From Bacillus sp. N13C7 (GTDB taxonomy: Bacteria > Bacillota > Bacilli > Bacillales > Bacillaceae), in NCBI RefSeq assembly GCF_026790065.1, contig NZ_JALAMO010000016.1:98787-162786 (forward strand): 64,000 nucleotides of DNA, written 5' to 3'. Shown here piece after piece: positions 21,533-31,241 of the stretch (position 1 is the stretch's first letter; each line of letters opens with the position of its first letter). A program made the position numbers and the translations under genes. Below the pieces are notes generated by a model that did no database searches, was not told the origin of the DNA, and worked only from the letters and a program-made list of their open reading frames with translations.

Positions 21533-22047
21533 TTGTTTTGATCCTCCTTTTCCAGCTCCTGTTTCAATGCTTTTCTCGCTCTATGTAAATGTGTTTTAAT
21601 TGTGCCTTCTGCCATACCTGTTTGTTCAGCTATCATTGATATTGAATAATCTTGAAAATAATATAGCTGAATCGTGAGCTGAACATGTTCATCAAGTGTA
21701 TCAAGTGCATTTCGCAGGTCTATATATTCCTCAATATTACCTTGAGCGATTCCAGTGTCGTGATGTTTCTCAAACGGAACCAATTCTCCTTTCTTTTTAG
21801 TCATGGCAAAAATGGAATTAATCAATATTCGAGTAAGCCACGTTAAAAAATACTTTGGCTCTTTTAGTTTTTCTATACTGATAAAAGCTTTATAAGCTGT
21901 TTCCTGTACAGCATCAAGTGCATCTTCTTTATTTCTTAAATAGAGATAAGCTGTTTTATATAAAGTCTCCTGATGTGCCAGCATAAGCTTTTCAAAGGCC
22001 CGAGCATTTCCTTTTCTCGCCTTTGTAATCAATCTTTCTTCCTTCAC
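21514..22047 (-). CDS. ECF sigma-70 family factor
   Basis: 177 residues: region 2 (about 15-75) with DALDAVQETAYKAF, and region 4 (about 115-165) with YSISMIAEQTGMAEGTIKTH, the helix-turn-helix for -35 recognition. No region 1.1 or 3, so ECF type. An in-frame GTG at 22056 touches the ribosome site with no spacer; the GTG at 22047 has AGGAGGTGG with about 5 bases spacing and is chosen. Co-transcribed with its anti-sigma factor and preceded by an ECF-like promoter, suggesting autoregulation. Subgroup (SigV/SigW-like or other) not resolved. Confidence 0.88.
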   Translation of the reverse strand: MKEERLITKARKGNARAFEKLMLAHQETLYKTAYLYLRNKEDALDAVQETAYKAFISIEKLKEPKYFLTWLTRILINSIFAMTKKKGELVPFEKHHDTGIAQGNIEEYIDLRNALDTLDEHVQLTIQLYYFQDYSISMIAEQTGMAEGTIKTHLHRARKALKQELEKEDQNKWTNTK

Positions 22048-22070
22048 CTTATCCACCTCCTATGTTGTTA

Positions 22071-22097
22071 GATACGAAAATTGTCGAAACGGTTTCA
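22071..22097 (-). promoter_or_regulatory. ECF-type promoter of the sigma operon
   Basis: Minus strand TGAAAC (22092-22097), 15-base spacer, CGTATC (22071-22076). The AAC and CGT cores are those of extracytoplasmic-function sigma promoters; the spacer is about one base shorter than usual. It lies between the guaA terminator and the sigma gene, so the operon starts here. Confidence 0.68.
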
Positions 22098-22107
22098 AAA
22101 AGTTAAC

Positions 22108-22142
22108 AAAAAAACGTCCCTTTTATAAAAGGGACGTTTTTT
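22108..22142 (-). terminator. Terminator of guaA
   Basis: AAAAAACGTCCC / GGGACGTTTTTT stem with a TTTTATAAAA loop. Confidence 0.9.
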
Positions 22143-22158
22143 CATTGTTGTTATTTAC

Positions 22159-23700
22159 TTATTCCCACTCAATCGTCGCAGGCGGCTTACTTGTAATATC
22201 GTACACCACGCGGTTAATGTGCTTCACTTCGTTTACGATACGTGTCGAAATGACTTCAAGCACATCCCACGGGATACGCGCCCAGTCAGATGTCATGCCG
22301 TCGATTGATGTAACGGCGCGGATTCCAATTGTGTAATCATATGTTCTTGCGTCACCCATAACACCGACGCTGCGGATGTCAGGAAGAACAGTGAAGTATT
22401 GCCAGATATCACGCTCTAATCCGTGATTTGCAATTTCTTCACGCAAAATCGCATCTGATTCACGAACGATTTCAAGTTTCTCTTCTGTTACTTCGCCAAG
22501 AACACGGATTCCGAGTCCCGGTCCTGGGAATGGCTGGCGCCACACGATTTCATCCGGAATGCCGAGCTCTGTGCCAAGCGCGCGCACTTCGTCTTTGAAG
22601 AGCGTGTTTAACGGTTCGATCAGTTCAAACTGCATGTCTTCAGGAAGCCCGCCGACATTGTGGTGAGATTTGATCGTTTGCGCCGTTGCTGTACCGCTCT
22701 CGATGATATCTGTGTAAAGCGTTCCTTGGGCAAGGTAGTCGATGCCTTTGAGCTTGTCCGCTTCATCATCGAACACGTAAATGAATTCATTACCGATGAT
22801 TTTGCGTTTTTGCTCAGGGTCAGAAACGCCTTTTAGTTTATTTAAGAATCTGTCTTTCGCGTCTACTTTAATTACGTTCATGTTAAAGCCTTCGCTGAAT
22901 GTTTTCATAACACCTTCAGCCTCGCCTTTACGGAGAAGACCATGATCTACAAAGATACAAGTCAGCTGGTCGCCGATCGCTTTATGAATCAAAACAGCAA
23001 CAACAGAGGAATCAACGCCGCCGCTTAGCGCGCAAAGAACCTGCTTGTCTCCGACCGTTTCACGGATTTTTTGCATTTCAATTTCGATAAAGTTCTCCAT
23101 TGACCATTCGCCTTCGCATTCGCAAACGCCGAATACAAAGTTTTTCAGAAGATCATTGCCGTATTCAGAGTGGCGCACTTCCGGGTGGAACTGAACGCCG
23201 TACCATTTTTTGTCCGCTTTGCTCATCGCTGAATTCGGGCAGTGATGGCTTGTCGCGTCAACAGTGAAGCCTTCAGGAACTTCTACAACCAAATCACCAT
23301 GGCTCATCCAAACCACTTGTTCGTTCGGAAGATCTTTGAACAAATCAGGTGTGCCTTCGATGCGGATGTTTGCTTTTCCGTATTCACGCTGGCTTGCCGC
23401 TTCAACTTTACCGCCAAGGTAATGAGTCATCAGCTGCATGCCGTAGCAAATTCCCAAAACAGGAATATCAAGCTCGAAAATTTTCTCGTCACAGCGGAAA
23501 GAGTTTTCATCATACACACTGTTTGGACCGCCGGATAAAATAATTCCTTTTGGATTCATTTCTTTAATTTCTTCAGCCGTCAATGTATGTGGATGCAGCT
23601 CGCTGTATACACCGAATTCACGGATACGGCGTGTAATCAGCTGGTTATACTGACTGCCGAAATCAAGGACAAGAATCATTTCATTCACTAACTTTGTCAT
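22159..23700 (-). CDS. guaA: GMP synthase (glutamine-hydrolysing)
   Basis: 513 residues: class I amidotransferase domain (about 1-200; GICYGMQLM nucleophile near residue 86, GVQFHPEV near 172), ATP pyrophosphatase domain with the SGGVDSS P-loop near residue 229, and a C-terminal dimerisation domain ending [11 protein letters not shown]. Converts XMP to GMP. ATG at 23700 gives [15 protein letters not shown]; an in-frame GTG at 23709 with GAGGAG five bases upstream is an alternative. Own promoter and a structured leader. Confidence 0.96.
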   Translation of the reverse strand: MTKLVNEMILVLDFGSQYNQLITRRIREFGVYSELHPHTLTAEEIKEMNPKGIILSGGPNSVYDENSFRCDEKIFELDIPVLGICYGMQLMTHYLGGKVEAASQREYGKANIRIEGTPDLFKDLPNEQVVWMSHGDLVVEVPEGFTVDATSHHCPNSAMSKADKKWYGVQFHPEVRHSEYGNDLLKNFVFGVCECEGEWSMENFIEIEMQKIRETVGDKQVLCALSGGVDSSVVAVLIHKAIGDQLTCIFVDHGLLRKGEAEGVMKTFSEGFNMNVIKVDAKDRFLNKLKGVSDPEQKRKIIGNEFIYVFDDEADKLKGIDYLAQGTLYTDIIESGTATAQTIKSHHNVGGLPEDMQFELIEPLNTLFKDEVRALGTELGIPDEIVWRQPFPGPGLGIRVLGEVTEEKLEIVRESDAILREEIANHGLERDIWQYFTVLPDIRSVGVMGDARTYDYTIGIRAVTSIDGMTSDWARIPWDVLEVISTRIVNEVKHINRVVYDITSKPPATIEWE

Positions 23701-23737
23701 GGTTGTCACCTAATCTCCTCTAAGTTTTTTGACACAG

Positions 23738-23830
23738 AAAAAAACGAGGACAGATATGAAGCACGCTCCGCCCTCTTTGGCAAGGCCGTTTGCCGGAGTC
23801 AGGCAACTCGCTCCCAGACTCCGATAATAT
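23738..23830 (-). promoter_or_regulatory. Structured guaA leader with intrinsic terminator (attenuator-like)
   Basis: Between the promoter and guaA the RNA can form hairpin 1 (CGGAGTC 23823-23817 with GACTCCG 23800-23794), hairpin 2 (GGCAA 23794-23790 with TTGCC 23783-23779) and a terminator (GAGGGC 23775-23770 with GTCCTC 23751-23746, then CGTTTTTTT). TTGCC in the loop of hairpin 1 can instead pair with GGCAA just 3' of the stem, an H-type pseudoknot. The terminator lies downstream of the only promoter seen, so read-through is needed for guaA. I do not recognise the element. Confidence 0.6.
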
Positions 23831-23836
23831 TCACTA

Positions 23837-23865
23837 ATTCTAACAACACGTTGATAAGCGGTCAA
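23837..23865 (-). promoter_or_regulatory. Sigma-A promoter of guaA
   Basis: TTGACC (23860-23865), 17-base spacer, TAGAAT (23837-23842) on the minus strand; the -35 overlaps the last codon of yebA. Predicted start near 23830. Confidence 0.8.
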
Positions 23866-26072
23866 GACCATCTTCTTTTAATTAAATTTTCCCATAACTC
23901 TCTTGATTCATTCCAAAGCGACGCTGAATCTTCATTTCTGTACAACGCCCGTTCATAGCGTAATGTCAGCTTTGACATGTCTTCCATGTCGTATTTTTCA
24001 TCGATTCGTTTCGCATAATCACGCAGCGTTTCACTGTCTTGTTTCGGCAGTCCCCTTCTCTTCATCTGTTTCAGGAGGGCGCCGTACGCCTCAAAAAACA
24101 CGTGCTGATCGCTGCGCCGCTTCAATTTTCTCACAACGAAAGCTGGCATCCATAACGAACGGAAAACATACAGCAATACCGCTGCTAACAGGAGGACTAT
24201 AAGGACTGAAAGTGCTGCATACCAGCCTGCACCGGCATTTGCGTGTGGAGCGGTCGATTTTTTAGAAACAGCTGGCTCCCGTTTTTCCTTTTGTTTCTCC
24301 TCTTTTTCCGGCTGTTTTTTTTCTTCTTTCTGTTCTTTCTTCGTTTTCTCCTGCGAGCTGCTTTCGCTGCCGGAATCCTTTGTGTCATTAGAGGAAGTAA
24401 ATTCAGCCGGATTTGTAAACCCTTTAGTCGGCTCAAATGTGACCCAGCCCTGTTCCGGGAAATACACCTCTACCCAGGAATGGGCGTTGTTATTTGTCAC
24501 TTCGTAGATGCTGCCGTTTTTGTTCCCTGCTTCTTTATATTCACCGGACGTATAACCCTTTACCCAGCGGGCCGGAATGCCGGCCGAGCGCAGGAGCACG
24601 ACCATTGAGGAAGAAAAGTTATCACAGTAGCCCATCTTTGTTTCAAACAGAAACTGATCGACATAATCCTCATCATTCTTTGGGATGGTCACGTTTTCGG
24701 TCTCATATGTGAACTCATCTGATCCTAAATAGTCCTCAACCGCTTTCACCTTATCAAACATATTGTCGTGATCCTGAGTCAGCTTGATCGCAAGGGTTTT
24801 CACCCGCTCAGGCAGTGTATCCGGCAGCTGCATATAGCGGTCGCTGAATGTGTATTCCTCACTGTTTCTGACTTTCACCTTTCTCAGCTCATCCAGCTTA
24901 TAGACCGGGGAGTTGTACGATACTGTATAGCTCCCCATATTTCTGACCTTACCAGCTTGTTCACTGATCGGAGAAATTTGTTCCGTATTCCCGTTCATCT
25001 CGAGTGAGACAGCCCGCTTTGGCTGAATGGCTTCAGCACCGATCGGATACATCACATGGTTATATCCATAGTGATCATCGACCTTTACACGAACAGTGCT
25101 GCGCTCTGTCGAAACCTTGTGGTCAAACCACAGATTTTCAACTTTTCCTCCGCTAAGCTGATAGGACATGCCTGTGTCTGTTTCAATCCAGCCTTTTCCT
25201 GTATACGTATCCTTCGTTTCCACCCGGAAATACGTGCGCTCTTTTCCCTGCCATGTAAAAACAGGGGTATCATCCTGCTGAAACGGGCCGCCGAGCGATT
25301 CATCATGGTTCCCGTATCCGATTTTGCTTTCTCCAGCCGGCACACGGTCCTGATTGGTGATTTTTTTGAGAAAAGGCACGGGATCAGGCCAAGCTGGATC
25401 TGATTTCGGAGCGGCAAGTCCGAATCCCACTGCAGCCAAAATGAATACAGATAGAGGAAGAAACCATTTCAGAACAGACGCTTTTGGCAGCGTAATTCTT
25501 TCCATCAGCCTGATGCGTTCTAAGTATAAAAGGCCCAGCATAAAAAAGCCGATCAGCACAATACGGATGACGGCAAAAGTGGCGTCATATGGCGTAAAGG
25601 TATCAAGAATCGTAATATACGCTACTGTCATCATAAAGAAAAACAAGATTCTTCTCTGGTAAATCACCCAATAATGAAGGAGATAAACCAGCAGCCACAG
25701 CAGCACAAAAAAGAGTAGGGTCCGAAACGAAGGAATCATATCATTCCATTGCCCTGTTTGAATCAGCATGATATTCAAATAAACATCCTGCAAAAAAGAG
25801 CCGACCCAGCTCAAGTCAAATAGAGATCCTTGATAAAACAGGATGTGTATCGAGATCAACGTAAATAAGACACAAAAAGGAACGGTGACAAACCACCTCA
25901 TCCTGAAAAAGGTCAGCAGAAACGTCAAGCCGATAAAGACAATAAAAAAGCCTGTATGTTTCGTATCTGTAAAACTGTCAAGCGGCCTGAGCCACTCCCA
26001 CAGCAATAAAAATGCCAAAAAATAAAATAACAGCAAGCTCAAACGGCTTCCTTTCTGATCATCGTGCGGCAT
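23862..26072 (-). CDS. yebA: Membrane transglutaminase-like protein YebA
   Basis: 736 residues. Five to six membrane helices (about 10-215), then an extracytoplasmic transglutaminase-like core with the catalytic Cys in MGYCDNFSSS near residue 476, the His in NNAHSWVEVYFPE near residue 525 and an Asp/Glu in TFEPTKG, followed by a lysine/glutamate-rich linker (about 555-610), one helix near 615-640 and a C-terminal DUF4129-like tail. With DUF58 and MoxR genes upstream this is the usual YeaC-YeaD-YebA trio. Target proteins unknown. A GTG six bases upstream is an alternative start. Confidence 0.88.
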   Translation of the reverse strand: MPHDDQKGSRLSLLLFYFLAFLLLWEWLRPLDSFTDTKHTGFFIVFIGLTFLLTFFRMRWFVTVPFCVLFTLISIHILFYQGSLFDLSWVGSFLQDVYLNIMLIQTGQWNDMIPSFRTLLFFVLLWLLVYLLHYWVIYQRRILFFFMMTVAYITILDTFTPYDATFAVIRIVLIGFFMLGLLYLERIRLMERITLPKASVLKWFLPLSVFILAAVGFGLAAPKSDPAWPDPVPFLKKITNQDRVPAGESKIGYGNHDESLGGPFQQDDTPVFTWQGKERTYFRVETKDTYTGKGWIETDTGMSYQLSGGKVENLWFDHKVSTERSTVRVKVDDHYGYNHVMYPIGAEAIQPKRAVSLEMNGNTEQISPISEQAGKVRNMGSYTVSYNSPVYKLDELRKVKVRNSEEYTFSDRYMQLPDTLPERVKTLAIKLTQDHDNMFDKVKAVEDYLGSDEFTYETENVTIPKNDEDYVDQFLFETKMGYCDNFSSSMVVLLRSAGIPARWVKGYTSGEYKEAGNKNGSIYEVTNNNAHSWVEVYFPEQGWVTFEPTKGFTNPAEFTSSNDTKDSGSESSSQEKTKKEQKEEKKQPEKEEKQKEKREPAVSKKSTAPHANAGAGWYAALSVLIVLLLAAVLLYVFRSLWMPAFVVRKLKRRSDQHVFFEAYGALLKQMKRRGLPKQDSETLRDYAKRIDEKYDMEDMSKLTLRYERALYRNEDSASLWNESRELWENLIKRRWS

Positions 26073-26093
26073 GTGCACCCGTCACCTCTCTTT

Positions 26094-27290
26094 CTAAACA
26101 ACACGCGAAACTCGGCCGCCCCTCATGACCTGAACTCTGATTTGGCGTTTCAACATGCGTTCGATCATGACATTTTCAGCTTGAGAAAGCTCAGCATCTT
26201 TCTCTTTTGCCAGTATCACTGTAACTCGGCCGCCCCCAATTTCTGCTATGTTCAGCAAATCCTCCGTGAACTGCCCCGTGACGAGCACTCTATCAGCCTG
26301 GCGAACAGACGGTTTCCCCAGCTCCTCACGTACATAGCGGCTTACCGGGTCAGCCGCATCACAATGAGCGACGGCTAAATGATGAAGCATGTGCTTAAAA
26401 TGCTGCTCACCCTCCTGAACAGGAAAAATTGTTTTTTCCTTTCCGACTGAGGCCAAGCCTGCCCCCGCGCCGTTTTTCAAAACAGAATGAAGAATCGAAG
26501 CTGTCACAGAAATGACCTCTTCAAATGCTTCAGAGGGAAAACGGTCCATCAGAAGAAACAGGTTTTTGCTTCGAGACGGTTCAAATTCCTTTGTCATCAG
26601 CTGGCTCCGCCGTGCAGAAGTCTTCCAGTCTAGTGCAGCAAACCTGTCTCCCGGCTCATAATTGCGCACACTCGCTGCGACTGCAGAATGGTGCTGATGA
26701 ACTGGAGAAGAACCGCTTACACCATCTTCCTGATGCCTCTCATTCACCTGATAAGGAAGACGCTGAAAAGACGGATAAACAAACAGAGTATCTTTCAGCT
26801 CATAAAAAGCTGTTTTTTCAATCAAGCCAAGAACATCCCCGGTCCGCACCCTGACAGCATGAAAATGATGCTCCCCGCGCGGTACCCGAGCTAATTCATA
26901 CGACATCGTCATGCTCTGTTTAAACCAAGGAAAAACGAGCCGTTTGCCCGGGGCCTCCCCTCGGTTCAATGACCCGATTCCTTCTGGCAGGCAATCTTCA
27001 ATCACCATATACATCAGGGGAAACGGCAGCGTTCTCCTCAGTGTAATCAACACGGCCAGCCTGTCCCCCGCATGCAATTGTGTTTTGGCCATTTGCCGTG
27101 AAGCCTGAAAAGAGCGGAGCGGGTACAGCGCAAGCAGCCCGGCATACACCACAAAAGGGAGAAATGCATAAAACAAAAACCAGCTGACAAAGCCGCCCTG
27201 AAACATTGCATAAGAAAAAACAGCAGCCGTCAATAACGTTAATACAATCAGCTTCCATCCATAAACGAGCCATTGCCATTTCTTCTTCAT
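26094..27290 (-). CDS. yeaD: DUF58 protein YeaD
   Basis: 398 residues: two N-terminal membrane helices (about 12-55) and a DUF58 signature at about residue 217, YEPGDRFAALDWKTSARR, inside a von Willebrand A-like domain. Partner of the MoxR ATPase; this pairing is thought to act in metal-dependent assembly or maturation of protein complexes. Overlaps yeaC by one base and ends 21 bases before yebA. Confidence 0.88.
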   Translation of the reverse strand: MKKKWQWLVYGWKLIVLTLLTAAVFSYAMFQGGFVSWFLFYAFLPFVVYAGLLALYPLRSFQASRQMAKTQLHAGDRLAVLITLRRTLPFPLMYMVIEDCLPEGIGSLNRGEAPGKRLVFPWFKQSMTMSYELARVPRGEHHFHAVRVRTGDVLGLIEKTAFYELKDTLFVYPSFQRLPYQVNERHQEDGVSGSSPVHQHHSAVAASVRNYEPGDRFAALDWKTSARRSQLMTKEFEPSRSKNLFLLMDRFPSEAFEEVISVTASILHSVLKNGAGAGLASVGKEKTIFPVQEGEQHFKHMLHHLAVAHCDAADPVSRYVREELGKPSVRQADRVLVTGQFTEDLLNIAEIGGGRVTVILAKEKDAELSQAENVMIERMLKRQIRVQVMRGGRVSRVV

Positions 27291-28252
27291 CAGCGGATCG
27301 ACGACCTTTGAACCGGCACCTTCACGGTGGACATGATCTCCTGTACTATCGCTTCTGCCTGTACCCCTTCAAATTTCGCCTCCGGCTGCAGCAGCATCCG
27401 GTGCGGCAGCGCAAAAGGAGCCAAATATTGAATATCATCCGGAATGACATAGTCGCGATGATGCAGCAGCGCGTATGCTTGGGCCGCTTTCATCAGAGCG
27501 ATTGATCCGCGCGGACTGACGCCTAATTGAACAGAGGCATGATGTCTCGTTTTCTGCACGAGTTCAACAATATATTCTTTTATGCTGTCATCGGCACGGA
27601 CATGTTGCACTTCCTGCTGCAATCGGATGAAGTCTTCTCTTGTAATAACCGGCTCAAGTGTCTCAATCGGATGGCTTTTTTCCTGAAGAGATAAAACATC
27701 CAGCTCCTCATTAAAGGACGGATAGCCCATGCGAAGCTTAAATAAAAAACGGTCAAGCTGGGCTTCCGGCAAAGGATAGGTCCCTTCATATTCGACCGGG
27801 TTTTGCGTTGCCATCACAAAAAACGGAGCGGCAAGCGGCATCGTATGTCCATCTACCGTTACACTTCCCTCTTCCATCGCTTCAAGCAAAGCAGACTGTG
27901 TCTTCGGAGAGGTCCGGTTGATTTCATCGGCAAGTACGATGTTTCCCATAATCGGGCCGGGACGGTATTCAAATTCCATCGTTTTCGCATTATAGATGGA
28001 TACGCCTGTGACATCAGATGGCAGCAAATCCGGAGTGAACTGGATTCTTTTGAAGTCGGCGCCGATTGACTTTGCCAGCGCGCGGACCATCATCGTTTTA
28101 CCGACTCCAGGCACATCCTCAAGCAGCACATGCCCTTTGGCAAGAATGGCTGCTAAACTGAGTATGGCGATGTCTCGCTTTCCAACCATTACTCTATTAA
28201 TATGGTCAACTGCTTTCCCCAGCAAAGGATGCAGGTCTTCTTGATATGCCAT
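27290..28252 (-). CDS. yeaC: MoxR-type AAA+ ATPase YeaC
   Basis: 320 residues with Walker A GVGKT in LLEDVPGVGKTMMV near residue 42, Walker B VLADEINR near residue 105 and sensor regions typical of MoxR. The ATG at 28252 has AGGAGG six bases upstream; the longer frame to 28270 does not. First gene of the yeaC-yeaD-yebA operon. Probably a chaperone-like ATPase acting with the DUF58 protein. Confidence 0.9.
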   Translation of the reverse strand: MAYQEDLHPLLGKAVDHINRVMVGKRDIAILSLAAILAKGHVLLEDVPGVGKTMMVRALAKSIGADFKRIQFTPDLLPSDVTGVSIYNAKTMEFEYRPGPIMGNIVLADEINRTSPKTQSALLEAMEEGSVTVDGHTMPLAAPFFVMATQNPVEYEGTYPLPEAQLDRFLFKLRMGYPSFNEELDVLSLQEKSHPIETLEPVITREDFIRLQQEVQHVRADDSIKEYIVELVQKTRHHASVQLGVSPRGSIALMKAAQAYALLHHRDYVIPDDIQYLAPFALPHRMLLQPEAKFEGVQAEAIVQEIMSTVKVPVQRSSIR

Positions 28253-28372
28253 TCTTTTCCTCCTAGTCATCTACAAAATTCATCATAATGTAACCTAACT
28301 TTACCACAAAAAGCAATCTGTATAAAAAAACGATTCTAGCAAATTGTTTCCAATAAAGCAGGCCAAAACACA

Positions 28373-28403
28373 CAAAAAAGCTTCCTATGGCAGGAAGCTT
28401 TAT
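28373..28403 (-). terminator. Terminator of mneS
   Basis: AAAGCTTCCT / AGGAAGCTTT stem with a 5-base loop, T-run on the minus strand. Confidence 0.85.
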
Positions 28404-29275
28404 TATTTGTGTTCTAAAGGCTCCATATGAACATGTGAATAATCAATCGCATGCTCCTCCTTCATTCTCCGCTCAATTTCATTGGCAATATCGTGGCTTT
28501 CCGTAATATTTAAATCTGCCGATACCTCAACCACCACATCAACGTAAACCGTACTGCCCAAGTATCTCGCTTTAATGTCTTTTAAACGGCTCACACCGGA
28601 GACCTTTTCGATCGTCTGTTTATAAGCTGACATGTCCTTTACGTCAAAGCCATCTGTCAATGAGTGAGATGATTCTTTAAAAATATCCCATGCCGTTTTG
28701 CAAATGAGAAGGCCGATTACAAACGCCGTTACCGTATCAATCCAAGCCAGGTGGAATTGCGCGGCCATAATTCCGATAAATGTGCCGATGCTGACGAACG
28801 CATCTGATTTATTATCAGCGGCCGCGGCAAGGAGCGCTTGACTCTTTACCTTTTTGGCCAGCCTTTTATTGTATTGGTAGACCAGCAGCATCAGGGCTGC
28901 CCCGCCCGCTGCCGTCCAAGCCGCAATCATATCCGGTGTCTCCTGCTTAGCAGAAAAAATAGACTCACCGGCGCTGAACAGCACTTGCAGCCCGACAACC
29001 ATCATAATAAACGATGCAATAAGTGATGCAATTGTTTCTGCACGGAAGTGGCCGTATGGATGATCTTCGTCAGGAGGCTTTTGTGAGATGCGGAGGCCGA
29101 TCAGTACAGCAACAGAAGCAATAATGTCAGTTGTGTTATTCAACCCGTCTGCCGTCAGTGCTTCAGAGTGAAAAAGATAACCGATGATCAGCTTCATCGC
29201 GGACAGAACAAGATACGCGGCAATACTGACCAGCGCCCCGGATTCTCCCTTTTTCAGTTCATCATATCTCTCCAT
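28403..29275 (-). CDS. mneS: Cation diffusion facilitator, probable manganese exporter
   Basis: 290 residues, six membrane helices and a soluble C-terminal metal-binding domain. LTADGLNNTTD near residue 40 and NKSDAFVS near residue 150 are the paired transmembrane metal sites, HPYGHFRAET near residue 74 is a CDF marker. Known in B. subtilis as YeaB/MneS, a secondary Mn exporter. ATG at 29275 has GAGGAGG six bases upstream. The 410 bases between this gene and gabP carry the gabP regulatory region; I see no clear MntR box. Confidence 0.88.
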   Translation of the reverse strand: MERYDELKKGESGALVSIAAYLVLSAMKLIIGYLFHSEALTADGLNNTTDIIASVAVLIGLRISQKPPDEDHPYGHFRAETIASLIASFIMMVVGLQVLFSAGESIFSAKQETPDMIAAWTAAGGAALMLLVYQYNKRLAKKVKSQALLAAAADNKSDAFVSIGTFIGIMAAQFHLAWIDTVTAFVIGLLICKTAWDIFKESSHSLTDGFDVKDMSAYKQTIEKVSGVSRLKDIKARYLGSTVYVDVVVEVSADLNITESHDIANEIERRMKEEHAIDYSHVHMEPLEHK

Positions 29276-29582
29276 ACAAAACCTCCTCTCCGTTCGTGTT
29301 TTCCTATTATTATGATACAAAGCTGAAACGCAGTGGGTCTACAGAAACATGATTCACCAACCACAGAAAAATAGTGACAATAGAACACTCTTTCTCTAAA
29401 CCAATTTATTTTCTCATCCGAAAACCGCTTCAACTTCAATGATACCAATGCTTCTGACGATCTTCCATATTTTCAAAATCATGACAAACCACAAAAATGA
29501 ATAATTAACGGAACATTTTTTCTTTTATTCCAGCGTCTCGCTGAAAATACCCCCAACAAAACACTACAAATTTGAAATAATA

Positions 29583-29599
29583 TGTTATATTTTCTTACA
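29583..29599 (+). promoter_or_regulatory. TnrA box upstream of gabP
   Basis: TGTTATATTTTCTTACA fits the TnrA consensus TGTNA-N7-TNACA exactly. A TATGAT -10 element sits at 29624-29629 without a good -35, placing the box centre about 45 bases before the start, as expected for activation under nitrogen limitation. Confidence 0.88.
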
Positions 29600-29685
29600 C
29601 GAATTTTCGACAAACTGTATATTTATGATAGAGTTTCAATTATCATAATATTCAGTAATGATTACATTTTTAAAGGAGGTAATTT

Positions 29686-31095
29686 ATGAACCAGACTCAA
29701 CCAGGATTGAAAAAAGAATTAAAGACCCGCCATATGACAATGATTTCGATTGCCGGCGTAATCGGAGCCGGACTATTTGTAGGCAGCGGTTCAGTGATTC
29801 ACTCGACCGGGCCCGGTGCCATAGTTTCTTACGCGTTAGCCGGATTATTGGTGATTTTTATCATGAGAATGCTCGGAGAGATGTCTGCGGTAAACCCGAC
29901 GAGCGGATCGTTTTCTCAATACGCCCATGATGCCATCGGACCGTGGGCAGGATTTACAATCGGATGGCTGTATTGGTTTTTCTGGGTGATTGTCATCGCG
30001 ATCGAAGCCATCGCCGGCGCCGGCATTATTCAATACTGGTACCACGATATTCCGCTGTGGCTGACAAGTTTGATTTTGACGATCGTGCTTACCCTGACAA
30101 ACATCTACTCTGTTAAGTCATTCGGTGAGTTTGAATATTGGTTCTCCCTCATTAAAGTTGTGACCATCATCGCTTTTTTAATCGTTGGTTTTGCCTTTAT
30201 TTTTGGCATTGCTCCTGGCAGTGAACCAGTCGGTTTTTCAAATATCACAGGCAAAGGCGGTTTTTTTCCGGAAGGCGTCGGCTCCGTATTGCTCGGGATT
30301 GTCGTTGTCATCTTCTCCTTTATGGGTACAGAAATTGTCGCCATTGCAGCAGGTGAAACATCCAACCCGGTTGAATCCGTGACAAAAGCGACCCGATCCG
30401 TTGTATGGCGCATCATCGTCTTTTACGTTGGCTCTATCGCCATTGTTGTGGCACTTTTGCCTTGGAATTCAGCAAATATATTAGAAAGCCCTTTCGTCGC
30501 TGTACTTGAGCATATTGGCGTGCCGGCCGCAGCGCAGATTATGAACTTTATCGTCCTCACAGCCGTACTCTCTTGCCTGAATTCAGGTTTGTACACCACA
30601 TCCAGAATGCTGTATTCACTCGCAGAAAGAAACGAGGCGCCGCGCCGTTTTATGAAATTGAGCAAAAAAGGTGTTCCCGTACAGGCAATTGTCGCCGGAA
30701 CCTTTTTCTCCTATATCGCAGTTGTAATGAACTACTTTTCACCGGATACTGTCTTTTTATTCTTGGTCAATTCATCAGGCGCAATTGCTTTGCTCGTCTA
30801 TCTAGTCATCGCTGTGTCGCAGCTGAGAATGCGAAAAAAACTCGAAAAAACAAACCCGGAAGCATTGAAGATCAAAATGTGGCTCTTCCCTTTCCTAACC
30901 TACTTGACTATCATCGCCATCTGCGGAATTTTAGTATCTATGGCATTTATTGATTCCATGAGGGATGAACTGCTTCTGACAGGCGTCATCACGGGCATTG
31001 TTCTGATTTCTTACCTTGTGTTCAGAAAACGCAAGGTGAGGGAGAAAGCAGCAGCCAAACCAGTCACACAGCAGCAGCCCGACATCCTGCCTTAA
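29686..31095 (+). CDS. gabP: GABA permease
   Basis: 469 residues, 12 predicted helices, APC superfamily amino acid transporter type with IAGVIGAGLFVGSG near residue 20 (substrate-binding helix 1) and PTSGSFSQYA near residue 72. Imports 4-aminobutyrate and related compounds as nitrogen source. AAAGGAGG lies eight bases before ATG. TnrA box upstream agrees with nitrogen control. Followed by a strong terminator. Confidence 0.93.
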   Translation: MNQTQPGLKKELKTRHMTMISIAGVIGAGLFVGSGSVIHSTGPGAIVSYALAGLLVIFIMRMLGEMSAVNPTSGSFSQYAHDAIGPWAGFTIGWLYWFFWVIVIAIEAIAGAGIIQYWYHDIPLWLTSLILTIVLTLTNIYSVKSFGEFEYWFSLIKVVTIIAFLIVGFAFIFGIAPGSEPVGFSNITGKGGFFPEGVGSVLLGIVVVIFSFMGTEIVAIAAGETSNPVESVTKATRSVVWRIIVFYVGSIAIVVALLPWNSANILESPFVAVLEHIGVPAAAQIMNFIVLTAVLSCLNSGLYTTSRMLYSLAERNEAPRRFMKLSKKGVPVQAIVAGTFFSYIAVVMNYFSPDTVFLFLVNSSGAIALLVYLVIAVSQLRMRKKLEKTNPEALKIKMWLFPFLTYLTIIAICGILVSMAFIDSMRDELLLTGVITGIVLISYLVFRKRKVREKAAAKPVTQQQPDILP

Positions 31096-31103
31096 TGCCG
31101 ATC

Positions 31104-31140
31104 ACATCCTAAACGGTCTGCCGTTTAGGATGTTTTATTT
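31104..31140 (+). terminator. Terminator of gabP
   Basis: CATCCTAAACGG / CCGTTTAGGATG, 12-bp stem with 4-base loop and TTTTATTT tail. Confidence 0.92.
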
Positions 31141-31241
31141 CTTCTGCAGGCAGCGGCACACAGATTTTTTTGTAACCATCACGTCCTTATTGTCATTAAC
31201 TATAGTACCAATTTGGAAAATTTAAATAAGGACAGATGAAA

